A DNA stretch of 64,000 nt from Achatina immaculata. Lineage: Eukaryota; Mollusca; Gastropoda; Stylommatophora; Achatinidae. The stretch covers positions 50,709,738 through 50,773,737 of the forward strand of contig CM019702.1 in NCBI GenBank assembly GCA_009760885.1. The letters are read 5' to 3'. Each line of letters opens with the position of its first letter. Positions within the stretch are counted from its first letter, which is position 1. A program made the translations under genes and the position numbers. Positions 1 through 12,496 of the stretch are shown here, in pieces. A model generated the notes under the pieces. It did not search any database. It was given only the letters and a program-made list of their open reading frames with translations, and was not told where the DNA came from.

Positions 1-69
1 GCATTGTTGGAGACGTCACTTGATATATTTTAACAACTCGTTTCATCTTCATATGTTCATGTGTTTCAT

Positions 70-2114
70 CTGACCAAGAACTGCGAGAACAATACAAAGT
101 TATTATAACAAATAGATACAATGCAATAGCAAAGATAAATAGTATAGATGAACAATGGGAAATGTTAAGAGATTCTTCCACCAAACTGTTAAGGAGATAA
201 TACCACCGAAAAAAGAAGCCCCTAAAAATAAATGGATGACAGACGACATCTTAGGACTGATGGACAAGAGGAGGAGGAGTAAAAATAACGAGGAAAATAT
301 AGCAAGATAAATAAAGAAATAAGACGCAAATGCAGAGAAGCAAAAGAAGTGTGGTTAAATGAACAGTGCAGACAGATAGAGGACGCTCATAATAAAGACA
401 GCAAAAACATGCACAAACGAATTAATGAACTCACAGGCAGGAAAACAAAATATACCACAGGATGCCTGAAATCGAAAGAAGGTAAAATGTTAATGGGAAA
501 AGAAGACATTGTGGATAGGTGGACAGAGTATATCGGTGAGCTATATGGAGGAGAAAGACCAGAATTAAAACCAGATACTGAAAACTGTGATGGACCGCCA
601 GTACTTGAAGATGAAATCATAGATGCTATCAAACACATGAAGAAAGGAAAAGCGACTGGGCCTGATAATATAACAATAGAAGAAATAGAGGCACTAGAGG
701 AGACAGGAATAAAAATAATAACCAAGTTTCTGAATGATATTTACAACAGTGGTTATATTCCCAATGACCTGATTAAATCCACGTTTATAGCACTACCAAA
801 GAAACCAGGTGCAAAGGAATGTGACGACCACCGGACTATCAGCCTCTCATGTCACATAACGAAGCTACTTCTGAGAATAATTATGAGAAGAACAAGGAAA
901 AAGATCAAAATGGAAATAGCAGATGAACAGTTTGGATTTGTTGAAGGAAAGGGAACACACAATGCCATTTATGCTTTACGAACACTAACAGAAAGAGCTT
1001 TAGAAGTACAGAAAGATCTCTACTTATGCTTCATTGATTACACCAAGGCATTTGACCAGGTGAAACATAGTGAAATTATTAAAATGCTTGAAGACATCAA
1101 AATAGACCGCAAAGACTTGAGGATTGTAAAACATCTATACTGGCAGCAAGAAGCAGCAGTTCGAGTTGAAAATAGAATTGGAAAATATCAACCTATAAAA
1201 CAAGGGGTGCGACAAGGATGTGTACTATTTCCAGACCTTTTTTCTCTGTACAGCGAGAATATTCTAAGAACAATCATCACAGAACCAGGCATAAAAATTG
1301 GAGGATACAATATTAACAATCTTCGGTATGCTGACGACACAGTACTGATAGCGGAGAACCAACAAGACCTGCAAAATCTCTTGGATAAAGTCGCCAAAGA
1401 AAGTGAACAGAAAGGCCTTACTTTGAACATCAAAAAGACAGAGACTATGGTTATATCTAAGAAACAGAATCCACCAGCATGCAGTATTAAATTAAACGGA
1501 ACTATTCTAAAGCATGTGCAGAAATTCAAATACCTTGGAGCAGTAATAACTTCAGATGGGAAATACAAAACAGAAATTAGGAACATAACAGGCAAAGCAA
1601 AGACTGCATTTCATAGAATGAGAAACATATTAGCTAACACATCTTTATCAATGAATGTTAGAAAACGAGTCCTAAAATGCTATATTGAACCTATCTTGTT
1701 ATATGGAAGTGAATCATGGACAATAGGCAAGTCTGCACAAAAATCATTGGAAGCAGCAGAAATGTGGTTTATTAGAAGAATGTTGCGAATCCCCTGGACA
1801 GTAAAAATAACTAATGAAGAATGTATGAGAAGAGCTGGAGAGACAAAAAAACCTTGTCAGAAAGATAAGAGAGAGACAATGTACTTTCATAGGACATGCA
1901 ATGAGAAGAGGAGGCATTGAAAATATTATAACAACAGGAAAAATAGAAGGAAGAAGATCAAGAGGAAGACCAAGAGAAATGATACTGGACAGTCTGACGG
2001 GATGGTGTGAGAGGAGATCACCAACTGAACTGATGGCCTGCATGAAGGATCGTGTACTCTGAAGAAGCATAATAGCCAACGCCAGTCGGCACGGCACCTG
2101 ATGATGATGATGAT
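70..2114 (+). mobile_element. 5'-truncated APE-type LINE (family 1), reverse-transcriptase part
   Basis: A non-LTR retrotransposon copy. Homology to the longer copy at 57396-60683 (opposite strand) starts near base 72, in the linker between endonuclease and reverse transcriptase, so the endonuclease is missing. Small indels between about 165 and 345 break the linker frame. The main open frame runs 349-1920. It holds the RT palm with FIDYTKAFDQV, the catalytic LRYADDTVLI box (both aspartates kept) and the C-terminal SWTIGKS and FIRRMLRIPW blocks. A frameshift near 1850-1920 moves the last residues (GRRSRGRPREM and following) to another frame. The element ends at a (TGATGA) tail around 2096-2114, a simple-repeat 3' end as in RTE-like LINEs. 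The clade is not settled by eye. Copies of the same family lie at 45542-46492 and 57396-60683. Confidence 0.9.
349..1920 (+). pseudogene. LINE reverse transcriptase ORF fragment, 523 codons
   Basis: This is the open part of the truncated LINE. It covers the C-terminal end of the linker, the RT fingers and palm, and the thumb/C-terminal region. Visible signatures are KGKATGPDNI (RT box 1 region), ALPKKPG, EQFGFVEGKGT, the palm motif CFIDYTKAFDQ, KQGVRQGCVL and YADDT. The first methionine is simply the first in the open frame after upstream frameshifts, not a real start. The frame ends early because of an indel just before the GRPREM tail seen in the other copies. It is probably dead because it lacks the endonuclease and an intact C-terminus, though the polymerase active site itself looks intact. 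Confidence 0.85.
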
Positions 2115-2273
2115 TCATCTTCATCATCATCGTGTTCGATGTAATAAACGGTTGTGAGTGATAAGATAATGCTGTCATGATTGATAACCCTATGTGCCAG
2201 TGTGTTAATGTCCTGGGTTGTCCTGTTAAGAGTATATCATTACAGGGAAAGTTGGTCCTGTTGTTGCTGCATA

Positions 2274-2832
2274 TCTGCAACTTAGTCACACCACAATGTC
2301 ACACAGTCAACATATGTGTTTAGTATCAACACAATACAACACAACTTAGTCATACCACACTGTGACACATACAACATATGTGTTTAGTATCAGCACAATA
2401 CAACACAACTTAGTCACACCACAATGTGGCACAGTCAACATATGTGTTTAGTATCAACACAATACAACACAACTTAGTCACACCACAATGTCACACAGTC
2501 AACATATGTGTTTAGTATCAACACAATACAACACAACTTAGTCACACCACAATGTGGCACAGTCAACATATGTGTTTAGTATCAGCACAATACAACACAA
2601 CTTAGTCACACCACAATGTGGCACAGTCAACATATGTGTTTAGTATCAGCACAATACAACACAACTTAGTCACACCACAATGTGGCACAGTCAACATATG
2701 TGTTTAGTATCAACACAATACAACACAACTTAGTCACACCACAATGTGACACAGTCAACATATGTGTTTAGTATCAGCACAATACAACACAACTTAATCA
2801 CATCACAATGTGACACAGTCAACATATGTGTT
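2274..2832. repeat. 64-bp minisatellite, about 8-9 units
   Basis: Tandem units begin AACTTAGTCACACCACAATG and end in CACAATACAACAC. Units differ mainly by GTGGCAC versus GTCACAC and by AGC versus AAC. The array ends where a SINE begins and then restarts with the same first units at 3109. Confidence 0.95.
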
Positions 2833-3108
2833 TTAAAAAAAGTAAAGATAGTCCCATAGCATTTCAAATGCCGTAGGGGGTGAAGCGTTAGAGACCTCAT
2901 TATGCTGGGTCATCAGCGTGTGAGGTAGGGTGACCAGTTCCTTTCCTCGCTGCCTTTACTTCCCAGATTTTCTCTGGTACCCATTTTACGAGGCTGGGTC
3001 GACCTCAGGGCCGTATTGGTCGGAAAAAAATCCCGCTCAGCTGGGGATTCGAACCCTCGACCATTTGGTTGCTAGACGAGTGCTCTAACCACTACGCTAG
3101 CCGGCCCA
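2833..3108 (-). mobile_element. tRNA-derived SINE
   Basis: Read on the minus strand, the head looks like a tRNA gene. The A-box-like CTAGCGTAGTGGTTAGAG is near 3083-3100 and a B box GGTTCGAATCC lies at 3045-3055. A non-tRNA body follows, containing GGTACCAGAGAAAATCTGGG, and then the 3' region. The same body motif recurs in the SINEs at 11930, 40691 and 42306, so this is a family. No cloverleaf with a CCA-ready 3' end follows the B box, so it is not a functional tRNA gene. It sits between two copies of the 64-bp array. Confidence 0.85.
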
Positions 3109-3556
3109 CCTGCAACTTAGTCACACCACAATGTCACACAGTCAACATATGTGTTTAGTATCAACACAATACAACACAACTTAGTCATACCACACTGTGA
3201 CACATACAACATATGTGTTTAGTATCAGCACAATACAACACAACTTAGTCACACCACAATGTGGCACAGTCAACATATGTGTTTAGTATCAACACAATAC
3301 AACACAACTTAGTCACACCACAATGTCACACAGTCAACATATGTGTTTAGTATCAACACAATACAACACAACTTAGTCACACCACAATGTGGCACAGTCA
3401 ACATATGTGTTTAGTATCAGCACAATACAACACAACTTAGTCACACCACAATGTGGCACAGTCAACATATGTGTTTAGTATCAGCACAATACAACACAAC
3501 TTAATCACATCACAATGTGACACAGTCAACATATGTGTTTTGCATCAACACTCAAT
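3109..3556. repeat. 64-bp minisatellite, second block, about 7 units
   Basis: Same unit as 2274-2832. Its first units repeat the first block's opening in the same order, including the variant reading GTCATACCACACTGTGAC. This suggests block duplication around the SINE. Confidence 0.95.
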
Positions 3557-3869
3557 ACAACAGATACAGTTTGAAATGAAAATATTTTCCTATCTCCTGT
3601 CTGGAAAATCTTTATGTTTGCATCATGTATCGTGCTGCTGATCTGAAAAAAAAAGAATAAGAAAACCACTAACAAACATTAATATTGCATACGAAAAAAG
3701 TGTGATCTACATGAAGTCGTTACTATCTTAAGATAGATTAAGTAAAATCTAATTCTTGTCAGTGTTTAATTAAAAATAAAATAATTCAGAATTTTTTTCA
3801 AAAGACTAGCAATTAAACAAGGAGGTTTTGTACGAGTCTATAAATGCCATAGTTTTGTTCTTGTTTTGT
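3557..3869. other. AT-rich spacer, no gene seen
   Basis: About 310 bp of AT-rich sequence between two arrays. I see no ORF, RNA gene or transposon signature in it. Confidence 0.6.
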
Positions 3870-6195
3870 ACAATAACCGTTTAGTTTTCTTCTTGCTCTT
3901 ACAGTAACTGACAGTTTAGTTTTCTTCTTTCTCTTACAGTAACTAACAGTTTAGTTTTCCTCTTGCTCTTACAGTAACTGACAGTTTAGTTTTCTTCTTT
4001 CTCTTACAGTAACTGACAGTTTATTGTGTTTCTTGCTCTAGCAGTAACTGACAGTTTAGTTTTATTCTTTTTTCTATCTGATAGTTTAGTTTTCTTCTTG
4101 CTCTTACAGTAACTGACAGTTTAGTTTTCTTCTTTCTCTTACAGTAACTAACAGTTTAGTTTTCCTCTTGCTCTTACAGTAACTGACAGTTTAGTTTTCT
4201 TCTTTCTCTTACAGTAACTGACAGTTTATTGTGTTTCTTGCTCTAGCAGTAACTGACAGTTTAGTTTTATTCTTTTTTCTATCTGATAGTTTAGTTTTCT
4301 TCTTGCTCTTACAGTAACTGACAGTTTAGTTTTCTTCTTTCTCTTACAGTAACTAACAGTTTAGTTTTCCTCTTGCTCTTACAGTAACTGACAGTTTAGT
4401 TTTCTTCTTTCTCTTACAGTAACTGACAGTTTATTGTGTTTCTTGCTCTAGCAGTAACTGACAGTTTAGTTTTATTCTTTTTTCTATCTGATAGTTTAGT
4501 TTTCTTCTTGCTCTTACAGTAACTGACAATTTAGTTTTCTTCTTGCTCTATCTGACAGTTTAGTTTTCTTCTTGCTCTTACAGTAACTGACAGTTTAGTT
4601 TTCTTCTTGGTCTTACAGTAACTGACAGTTTAGTTTTCTTCTTGCTCTTTACAGTAACTGACAATTTAATTTTCTTCTTGCTCTTACAGTAACTAACAGT
4701 TTAGTTTTCTTCTTGCTCTTACAGTAACTGACAGTTTAGTTTTCTTCTTGCTCTTACAGTAACTCACAGTTTAGTTTTCTTCTTGCTCTTATAGTAACTG
4801 ACAGTTTAATTTTCTTCTTGCTCTTACAGTAACTGAAGTTTAGTTTTCTTCTTGCTCTTACAGTAACTGACAGTTTAGTTTTCTTCTTTCTCTACAGTAA
4901 CTGATAGTTTAGTTTTCTTCTTGCTCTTACAGTAACTAATAGTTTAATTTTCTTCTTGCTCTTACAGTAACTGATAGTTTAATTTTCTTCCTGCTCTATA
5001 CAGTAACTGATAGTTTAATTTTCTTCATGCTCTTACAGTAACTGATAGTTTAATTTTCTTCATGCTCTTACAGTAACTGATAGTTTAATTTTCTTCATGC
5101 TCTTACAGTAACTGATAGTTTAATTTTCTTCATGCTCTATACAGTAACTGATAGTTTAATTTTCTTCATGCTCTTACAGTAACTGATAGTTTAATTTTCT
5201 TCATGCTCTTACAGTAACTGATAGTTTAATTTTCTTCATGCTCTTACAGTAACTGACAGTTTAGTTTTCTTCTTTCTCTTACAGTAACTGACAGTTTATT
5301 GTGTTTCTTGCTCTAGCAGTAACTGACAGTTTAGTTTTATTCTTTTTTCTATCTGATAGTTTAGTTTTCTTCTTGCTCTTACAGTAACTGACAGTTTAGT
5401 TTTCTTCTTTCTCTTACAGTAACTAACAGTTTAGTTTTTCTTGCTCTTACAGTAACTGACAGTTTAGTTTTCTTCTTTCTCTTACAGTAACTGACAGTTT
5501 ATTGTGTTTCTTGCTCTAGCAGTAACTGACAGTTTAGTTTTATTCTTTTTTCTATCTGATAGTTTAGTTTTCTTCTTGCTCTTACAGTAACTGACAATTT
5601 AGTTTTCTTCTTGCTCTATCTGACAGTTTAGTTTTCTTCTTGCTCTTACAGTAACTGACAGTTTAGTTTTCTTCTTGGTCTTACAGTAACTGACAGTTTA
5701 GTTTTCTTCTTGCTCTTTACAGTAACTGACAATTTAATTTTCTTCTTGCTCTTACAGTAACTAACAGTTTAGTTTTCTTCTTGCTCTTACAGTAACTGAC
5801 AGTTTAGTTTTCTTCTTGCTCTTACAGTAACTCACAGTTTAGTTTTCTTCTTGCTCTTATAGTAACTGACAGTTTAATTTTCTTCTTGCTCTTACAGTAA
5901 CTGAAGTTTAGTTTTCTTCTTGCTCTTACAGTAACTGACAGTTTAGTTTTCTTCTTTCTCTTACAGTAACTGATAGTTTAGTTTTCTTCTTGTTCTTACA
6001 GTAACTAATAGTTTAATTTTCTTCTTGCTCTTACAGTAACTGATAGTTTAATTTTCTTCCTGCTCTATACAGTAACTGATAGTTTAATTTTCTTCATGCT
6101 CTATACAGTAACTGATAGTTTAATTTTCTTCATGCTCTTACAGTAACTGATAGTTTAATTTTCTTCATGCTCTTACAGTAACTGACGGTTTATCT
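3870..6195 (+). repeat. About 35-bp minisatellite resembling tandem 3' splice sites
   Basis: About 65 units, each with TAACTGACAGTTTAG followed by a pyrimidine tract and CAG, for example TTTTCTTCTTGCTCTTACAG. A higher-order block containing TTGTGTTTCTTGCTCTAGCAG recurs every 200 bp or so (near 4024, 4230, 4433), and a larger block repeats about 1,065 bp further on (near 5298, 5498). The array ends about 10 bp before the real splice acceptor of receptor A exon 3 (ACACACCAG at 6196-6204). TAACTGAC matches a branch-point consensus, so each unit looks like branch point + polypyrimidine tract + AG. Confidence 0.95.
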
Positions 6196-6204
6196 ACACA
6201 CCAG

Positions 6205-6807
6205 GTCAAGCTTATCGTGACACCGAGAAGGATGATTGTTTTCATTCTGTGTGTATTCATTGTCTACATGACAAGCGTCTCCCCAGTCTACGCTGTCAAC
6301 TTATTGCGCATGAAGTTCTTCCCACACAGAAATACGACTGCTATTGGCCTTGTTTATACAAGAGATCAAGAAACAGTTGAGAAGATTTCCTTCGCTGTGA
6401 ACAACACGTTTCTTCCGTTTACATCTTTCATGATCATCATTGTCTGCACGATAACGCTGGCACTTCAGCTGCACCAGAAAAACAAGTGGAGGAAGAATTC
6501 GACAAAGTCACAGCAGGCTGACACACTTTCATACCGGAACCAGAAAGTGGCCAAAATGGTGGTGATGATCTCTGGTCTCTTCATTGTCTGTTTCACACCT
6601 CTGAGTTGTGTGTTCCTGGCCATGTCTGTAGTCCCAGGTCTGTCTATCGGCGGCAAGTACAAAGACACTCTGGCAGTTGTTGGAGGGCTCTGCTTTACCC
6701 TGGAATGTGTCAACTCGTCTGTGAACATCTTCATCTACTACCACATGAGCAGCAAATACAGGCACGTATTTCGTCTTTTATTTAAAATGAAATGTTTGCC
6801 TGGATAA
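6205..6807 (+). CDS. Receptor A exon 3: class A GPCR, TM4 to C-terminus
   Basis: Terminal exon of a rhodopsin-family receptor, probably chemosensory, in the plasma membrane. It starts after the acceptor ACACACCAG in phase 0, matching the phase-0 end of receptor C exon 2 (APLK followed by a GT donor). The open frame is 200 residues. TM4 is MIVFILCVFIVYMTSV. The extracellular loop 2 follows with an N-glycosylation-type NNT just before TM5 (SFMIIIVCTITLAL). The intracellular loop is basic, then TM6 starts KVAKMVVMISG and TM7 carries NSSVNIFIYY, a variant of the NPxxY motif, followed by SSKYRHVF. The stop is at 6805-6807. The frame is intact. Exons 1 and 2 are not found between 1 and 6204 and probably lie left of the window. 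The family assignment to molluscan chemosensory receptors rests on remembered resemblance, not a search. Confidence 0.85.
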   Translation, partial: VKLIVTPRRMIVFILCVFIVYMTSVSPVYAVNLLRMKFFPHRNTTAIGLVYTRDQETVEKISFAVNNTFLPFTSFMIIIVCTITLALQLHQKNKWRKNSTKSQQADTLSYRNQKVAKMVVMISGLFIVCFTPLSCVFLAMSVVPGLSIGGKYKDTLAVVGGLCFTLECVNSSVNIFIYYHMSSKYRHVFRLLFKMKCLPG

Positions 6808-7055
6808 AACCAAAACAGAGAGACAGTAAACGTAGGCCACACAAAATTAAATCACTGTAAGAATACGACATTTTCTCTCAAATAATCAGCAAAAAATTTA
6901 CTCTACGTCTTTCCCACTCTGTTAATACAGAGTCGATGTGACCCAGTTTTATATTGCGTACTGTCCAAAAGTTATCCTTCTGTTGGCGGCTGAACTTTAA
7001 ATTTGCAATTAGTTCATATTTTTGTAAGAAACACGGAGTCAGTACAAATAAATTA

Positions 7056-10000
7056 AATACAAGTAATGAGAAGAAACTAATAATAAACTAGGAGTGAGTA
7101 CAAACAAATCATAAACTAGGAGTGAGTACAAACAAATCATAAACTAGAAGTGAGTACAAACAAATCATAAACTAGGAGTGAGTACAAACAAATCATAAAC
7201 TAGGAGTGAGTACAAACAAATAATAAACTAGGAGTGAGTACAAACAAATCATAAACTAGGAGTCAGTACAAACAAATCATAAATTAGGAGTGAGTACAAA
7301 CAAATCATAAACTAGGAGTGAGTACAAACAAATCATAAACTAGGAGTCAGTACAAACAAATCATAAACTAGGAGTGAGTACAAACAAATCATAAACTAGG
7401 AGTGAGTACAAACAAACCATAAACTAGGAGTGAGTACAAACAAACCATAAACTAGGAGTGAGTACAAACAAATCATAAACTAGGAGTCAGTACAAACAAA
7501 TCATAAACTAGGAGTGAGTATAAACAAATCATAATCTAGGAGTGAGTAAAAACAAATCATAAAGTAGGAGTGAGTACACACAAATCATAAACAAGTAATG
7601 AGAAGAAACAAATCATACACTAGGAATGAGTACAAACAAATAATAAACTAGGAGTGAGTACAAACAAATCATAAACTAGAAGTGAGTACAAACAAATCAT
7701 AAACTAGGAGTGAGTACAAACAAATCATAAACTAGGAGTGAGTACAAACAAATAAAACTAGGAGTGAGTACAAACAAATCATAAACTAGGAGTCAGTACA
7801 AACAAATCATAAATTAGGAGTGAGTACAAACAAATCATAAACTAGGAGTGAGTACAAACAAATCATAAACTAGGAGTCAGTACAAACAAATCATAAACTA
7901 GGAGTGAGTACAAACAAATCATAAACTAGGAGTGAGTACAAACAAACCATAAACTAGGAGTGAGTACAAACAAACCATAAACTAGGAGTGAGTACAAACA
8001 AATCATAAACTAGGAGTCAGTACAAACAAATCATAAACTAGGAGTGAGTATAAACAAATCATAATCTAGGAGTGAGTAAAAACAAATCATAAAGTAGGAG
8101 TGAGTACACACAAATCATAAACAAGTAATGAGAAGAAACAAATCATACACTAGGAATGAGTACAAACAAATAATAAACTAGGAGTGAGTACCAAACAAAT
8201 CATAAACAAGTAATGAGAAGAAACAAATAATAAACTAGGAGAGAAAAGAAACAAATAATAAACTAGGAGAGAGAAGAAATAAATAATAAACTTGGAGAGA
8301 GAAGAAACAAATAATAAACTAGGAGAGTTAAGAAACAAATAATAAACTAGGAGAGAGAAGAAACAAATAATAAACTAGGAGAGAGAAGAAAAAATAATAA
8401 AATAGGAGAGAAAAGAAACAAATAATAAACTAGGAGAGAAAAGAAACAAATAATAAATTAGGAGAAAGAAGAAACAAATAATAAACTATGAGAGACAAGA
8501 TACAAATCATAAACTAGGAGAGAGAAGAAACAAATCATAAACTAGGAGAGAAAAATAAAATAATAATCTAGGAGAGAGAAGAAACAAATAATAAACTAGG
8601 AGTAAGAAGTAAAAATAATAAACTAGGAGAGGTAAGAAACAAATAATAAACTAGGAGAGAGAAGAAACAAATAATAAACTAGGAGAGAGAAGAAACAAAT
8701 AATAAACTAGGAGAGAGAAGAAACAAATAATAAAATAGGAGATGGAAGAAACAAATAATAAACTGGGAGCGGGAAGAAACAAATAATAAATTAGGAGCCA
8801 GAAGAAACTAATAATAAAATAGGAGAGAGAAGAAACAAATAATAAACTAGGAGAGAGAAGAAACAGATAATAAAATAGGAGATGGAAGAAACAAATAATA
8901 AACTAAGAGTGAGAAGAAACCAATAATAAACTAGGAGTGAGAAGAAACAACTAACAAACTAGGCGTGAAAATAAACAAATAATAAACTAGGAGTGAGAAG
9001 AAACAAATAATAAACTAGGAGAGGGAAGAAACAAATAATAAACTAGGAGTGAAAAGAAACAAATAATAAACTGGGAGTGAGAAGAAACAAATAATAAACT
9101 AGGAGTGAGAAGAAACAAATAATAAAATAGGAGAGATAAATAAAATAATAATCTAGGAGAGATAAGAAACAAATCATAAGGAAGGAGAGAAGTAAAAATA
9201 ATAAACTAGGAGAGAGAAGGAACAAATCATAAACTAGGAGTGAGAAGTAAAAATAATAAACTAGGAGAGAGAAGAAACAAATAATAAACTAGGAACGAGA
9301 AGTAAAAATAATAAACTAGGAGAGAGAAGAAACAAATCATAAACTAGGAGAGGAAAATAAAAAAAAAAAAACTATGAGACAGAAGAAACAAATCATAAAC
9401 TAGGAGAGGGAAATAAAAAAAATAAGCTAGGAGAGAGAAGAAACAAATAATAAACTAGGAGTGAGAAGAAACAAATCATAAACAATGGTTAGAAGAACAA
9501 ATCATAAACTAGGAGAGAGAAGAAACACATCATAAACAACGGTTAGAAGAACAAATCATAAACTAGGAGTGAGAAGAAACAAATCATAAACAACAGTTAG
9601 AAGAACAAATCATAAACTAGGAGAGAGAAGAAACACATCATAAACAAAGCTTAGAAAGAATAGACACACATAATAAACTATGACTTAGAATAAACAAATC
9701 ATAAAGTAAGAGTTAGAAGAAAGAAAACATAAACTAAGAGTTAGAAGAAACAAATCATCAACTAGTAGAGATAAGAAACAAATAATAAATTAGGATATTA
9801 AAAAATGCTGAACTTGTAGAGATGAGAAATAAATTGGAAACAAGGGCTGAGAAGAAACAAATCATTATCTACGGGTGAGATTAAACAAATGATTAACTAG
9901 CAGTCAGGAGAAACAAATCATAAACTAGGGTAGAAAAAAAACAATCATAAACTAGGGTAGAAAAAAAACAATCATAAACTAGGGGAGAAAAAAACAATCA

Positions 10001-11870
10001 TAAACTAGGGTAGAAAAAACAGTCATAAACTAGGGTAGAAAAAAAACAATCATAAACTAGGGTAGAAAAAAAACAATCATAAACTAGGGTAGAAAAAACC
10101 AATCATAAACTAGGGTAGAAAAAAAACAATCATAAACTAGGGTAGAAAAAAAAACAATCATAAACTAGAGTAGAAAAAAACAATCATAAACTAGGTTAGA
10201 AAAAAAACAATCATAAACTAGGGTAGAAAAAAAAACAATCATAAACTAGAGTAGAAAAAAACAATCATAAACTAGGTTAGAAAAAAAACAATCATAAACT
10301 AGGGGAGAAAAAAACAATCATAAACTAGGATTGAGAAGAAACACAACATAATTTAGGTGTGATAAGAACCAAATAATAAACAAGGAGAGAGAGGAAACAA
10401 AAAAATAAACTAGAAGAGAGAAGAAGCAAATCATAAATTAGGAGAGAAAAAATACAAATCATAAACTAGGAATGAGAAGAAACAAAACATAAACTGGTGG
10501 TGAGAAGAGACAAATTATAAACTAAAGGTTAGAATAAGTAAATCATAAACTAGGACTCAGAAGTAATAACGCATAAAATAGGAGTGAGAAGAAACATAAC
10601 ATAAACTATGGGTGAAGATAATTAAATGAAAAACTAGGAGAGAGAAGAAACGAATCATAAACTAGGAGAAATAAGAAACAAATCAGAAACTAAAACAGAG
10701 AATAAACAAATCATGAACTAGTAGAGGGATGAAACAAATTATAAACAAGGAGTGAGAATAGACAAATTATCAACATGAGAGATAATAAATAAATCATAAA
10801 CTAGGGGTGAAAAGAAAGAAATCATAAACTAGGTATGAAAATAGGTAAATAAATAAATAAAGAAGACTGAGTATAAACAAATCATAAAGTATGAGTGAGA
10901 AGAAATAATTCTCAAACTCAGAGGTAAAAGAAACAAATCATAAATTATGATAGATAAGAAACAATTCATTAACTGGGAATGAGATTAAACAAAGCTTAAA
11001 CTATGAGAGACTATAAACAATCATCAGTTAGGAGAAGAAATAAAACATAAACTAAGAGTGAGAGGAAATAAATCATAAACTAGGAGAGAGAAGAAACATT
11101 TCATTAAACTATGAAAGAGAAGAAAAAAAATCATAAAATAGGAGAGATAATAAACAAATTATAAGCTAAGAGAGTGAAGAAACAAATCATAAACTAGGGG
11201 AAAGAAGAAAGAAATGAGAAACCAAAAAAAAAAAGAAACAAAGCATAAACTAGGATAGATAATAAACAAATCATAAATTAGGAGAAAGTAGAAACAAATC
11301 ATAAGCTAGGAGAGGAAATAAACAAATCATAAACTTGGAGAGAGAAGAAATAAATCATAAACTAGGAGAAAGAAGAAACAAAGCATAAACTAGGAGATGG
11401 AAAATCAAATTATAAAATATAAAAGAGAAGAAACCAATCATAAACTATGAGAGAAAAGAAACAAACCATAAACTAGAAGAGAGAAGATTGAAAATCACAA
11501 AGTATTAGAAAGAGGAAACAAATTATAAACTAGGAGAGAGAAGAAACAAATCATAAACAAGGGGGAGAAGAAACACAACATAAACTAGGGTGAGAAGTAA
11601 CATATCATAAACTAGGGGTGAGAAGAAACACAACATAAATTAGGGGTGAAAAGAAATAAATCAATAAGAGAATAAACAAATCATAAACTAGAGGCGAGAA
11701 GAAACAAAACATAAACCAGGTACGAGAAGAAACAAATCTAAAACTAAGAGAGATAATAAACAATTCATTAACTAGTAGTGAGACGAAATAAATCATTAAC
11801 TAAGAGTGAGAATACAAAAATTATGAACTAGGAGTGAGAAGAAATAAATCATTAAATGGGAGTGTTTTGG
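7056..11870. repeat. 28-bp AT-rich minisatellite, about 4.8 kb
   Basis: Units share ACAAATCATAAACTAGGAG and end in GTGAGTAC (left part) or GAGAGAAGAA (right part). A block of about 530 bp ending in the variant ACAAGTAATGAGAAG is duplicated (near 7592 and 8122). From about 9920 to 10330 a sub-array with AACTAGGGTAGAAAAAA takes over, and units become more divergent towards 11870. Short minus-strand open frames here are repeat artefacts. The left part carries GTGAGT, a donor-like hexamer, in most units. Confidence 0.93.
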
Positions 11871-11929
11871 TCTATCTCTCGGTTTTGTTTCCTTCATCTC
11901 TTTTCATCATCATTATCATCATCATCATG

Positions 11930-12120
11930 AAAGTGTGATGTGGTCAGTATTACGCCTGACGGCTTTACCTTCCCAGATTTCTCTGGTACCAATTTTTAGA
12001 GGCTGGGTGTACCCCGGGGACTTTTTCGGGTGTACTAGAAATAATCCCACTGCTAGGACTGAACCCGGTACCACCGGGTTAGCAAACTGAGCGCCTAACC
12101 ACTCAGCCAACGACAAAGTA
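11930..12120 (-). mobile_element. tRNA-derived SINE
   Basis: On the minus strand an A-box-like TTGGCTGAGTGGTTAGG lies at 12094-12110. A B-box-like GGTTCAGTCC lies inside ACCGGGTTCAGTCCTAGC. The shared body GGTACCAGAGAAATCTGGG follows, and the tail ends ACTGACCACATCAC. It is the same family as the + strand copies at 40691 and 42306. Confidence 0.8.
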
Positions 12121-12242
12121 GTTACAAGTCTAAAATATGTCACCTGTCACTCTCTGTGTTTTGAGCCGAAGTTCAAGATATGTCATACGTTTTTGATTAT
12201 CTTATTTATACATAAATAAAATACGACACGAACTAACCAGCA

Positions 12243-12496
12243 CTCGTATTTTGTCACAACAGTCCCCTTATTTTGTCACAACAGTCCCCTTGTTTTGTCA
12301 CAACAGTTCCCTTATTTTGTCACAAGTCCCCTTATTTTGTCACAACAGTTCCCTTGTTTTGTCACAACAGTCCCCTTGTTTTGTAACAACAGTCCCCTTA
12401 TTTTGTCACAACAGTCCCCTTATTTTGTCACAACAGTCCCCTTATTTTGTCACAACAGTCCCCTTATTTTGTCACAACAGTCCCCTTGTTTTGAAG
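12243..12496. repeat. 23-bp minisatellite, about 11 units
   Basis: Units read CTTATTTTGTCACAACAG followed by CCCC, with some CTTG variants. 23 bp is not a codon multiple, which is why two overlapping + frames look open. No protein is inferred. Confidence 0.93.

Noticed and set aside
2833..3108. A functional tRNA gene
   Set aside because: A and B boxes are present, but the head continues into a SINE body with no proper acceptor stem. Related copies share the body.
6465..6765. Minus-strand frames of 78-89 codons
   Set aside because: Antisense to receptor A exon 3, which has clear transmembrane and NPxxY-like features.
7056..11870. Centromeric satellite
   Set aside because: Unit is short and the array is only 4.8 kb between genes; the other arrays nearby are unrelated. 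It fits an ordinary minisatellite better.
11925..12143. 72-codon minus-strand protein
   Set aside because: It lies entirely across a SINE.
2274..12496. CRISPR arrays
   Set aside because: Units are contiguous with no unique spacers, there are no cas genes, and the genome is animal.
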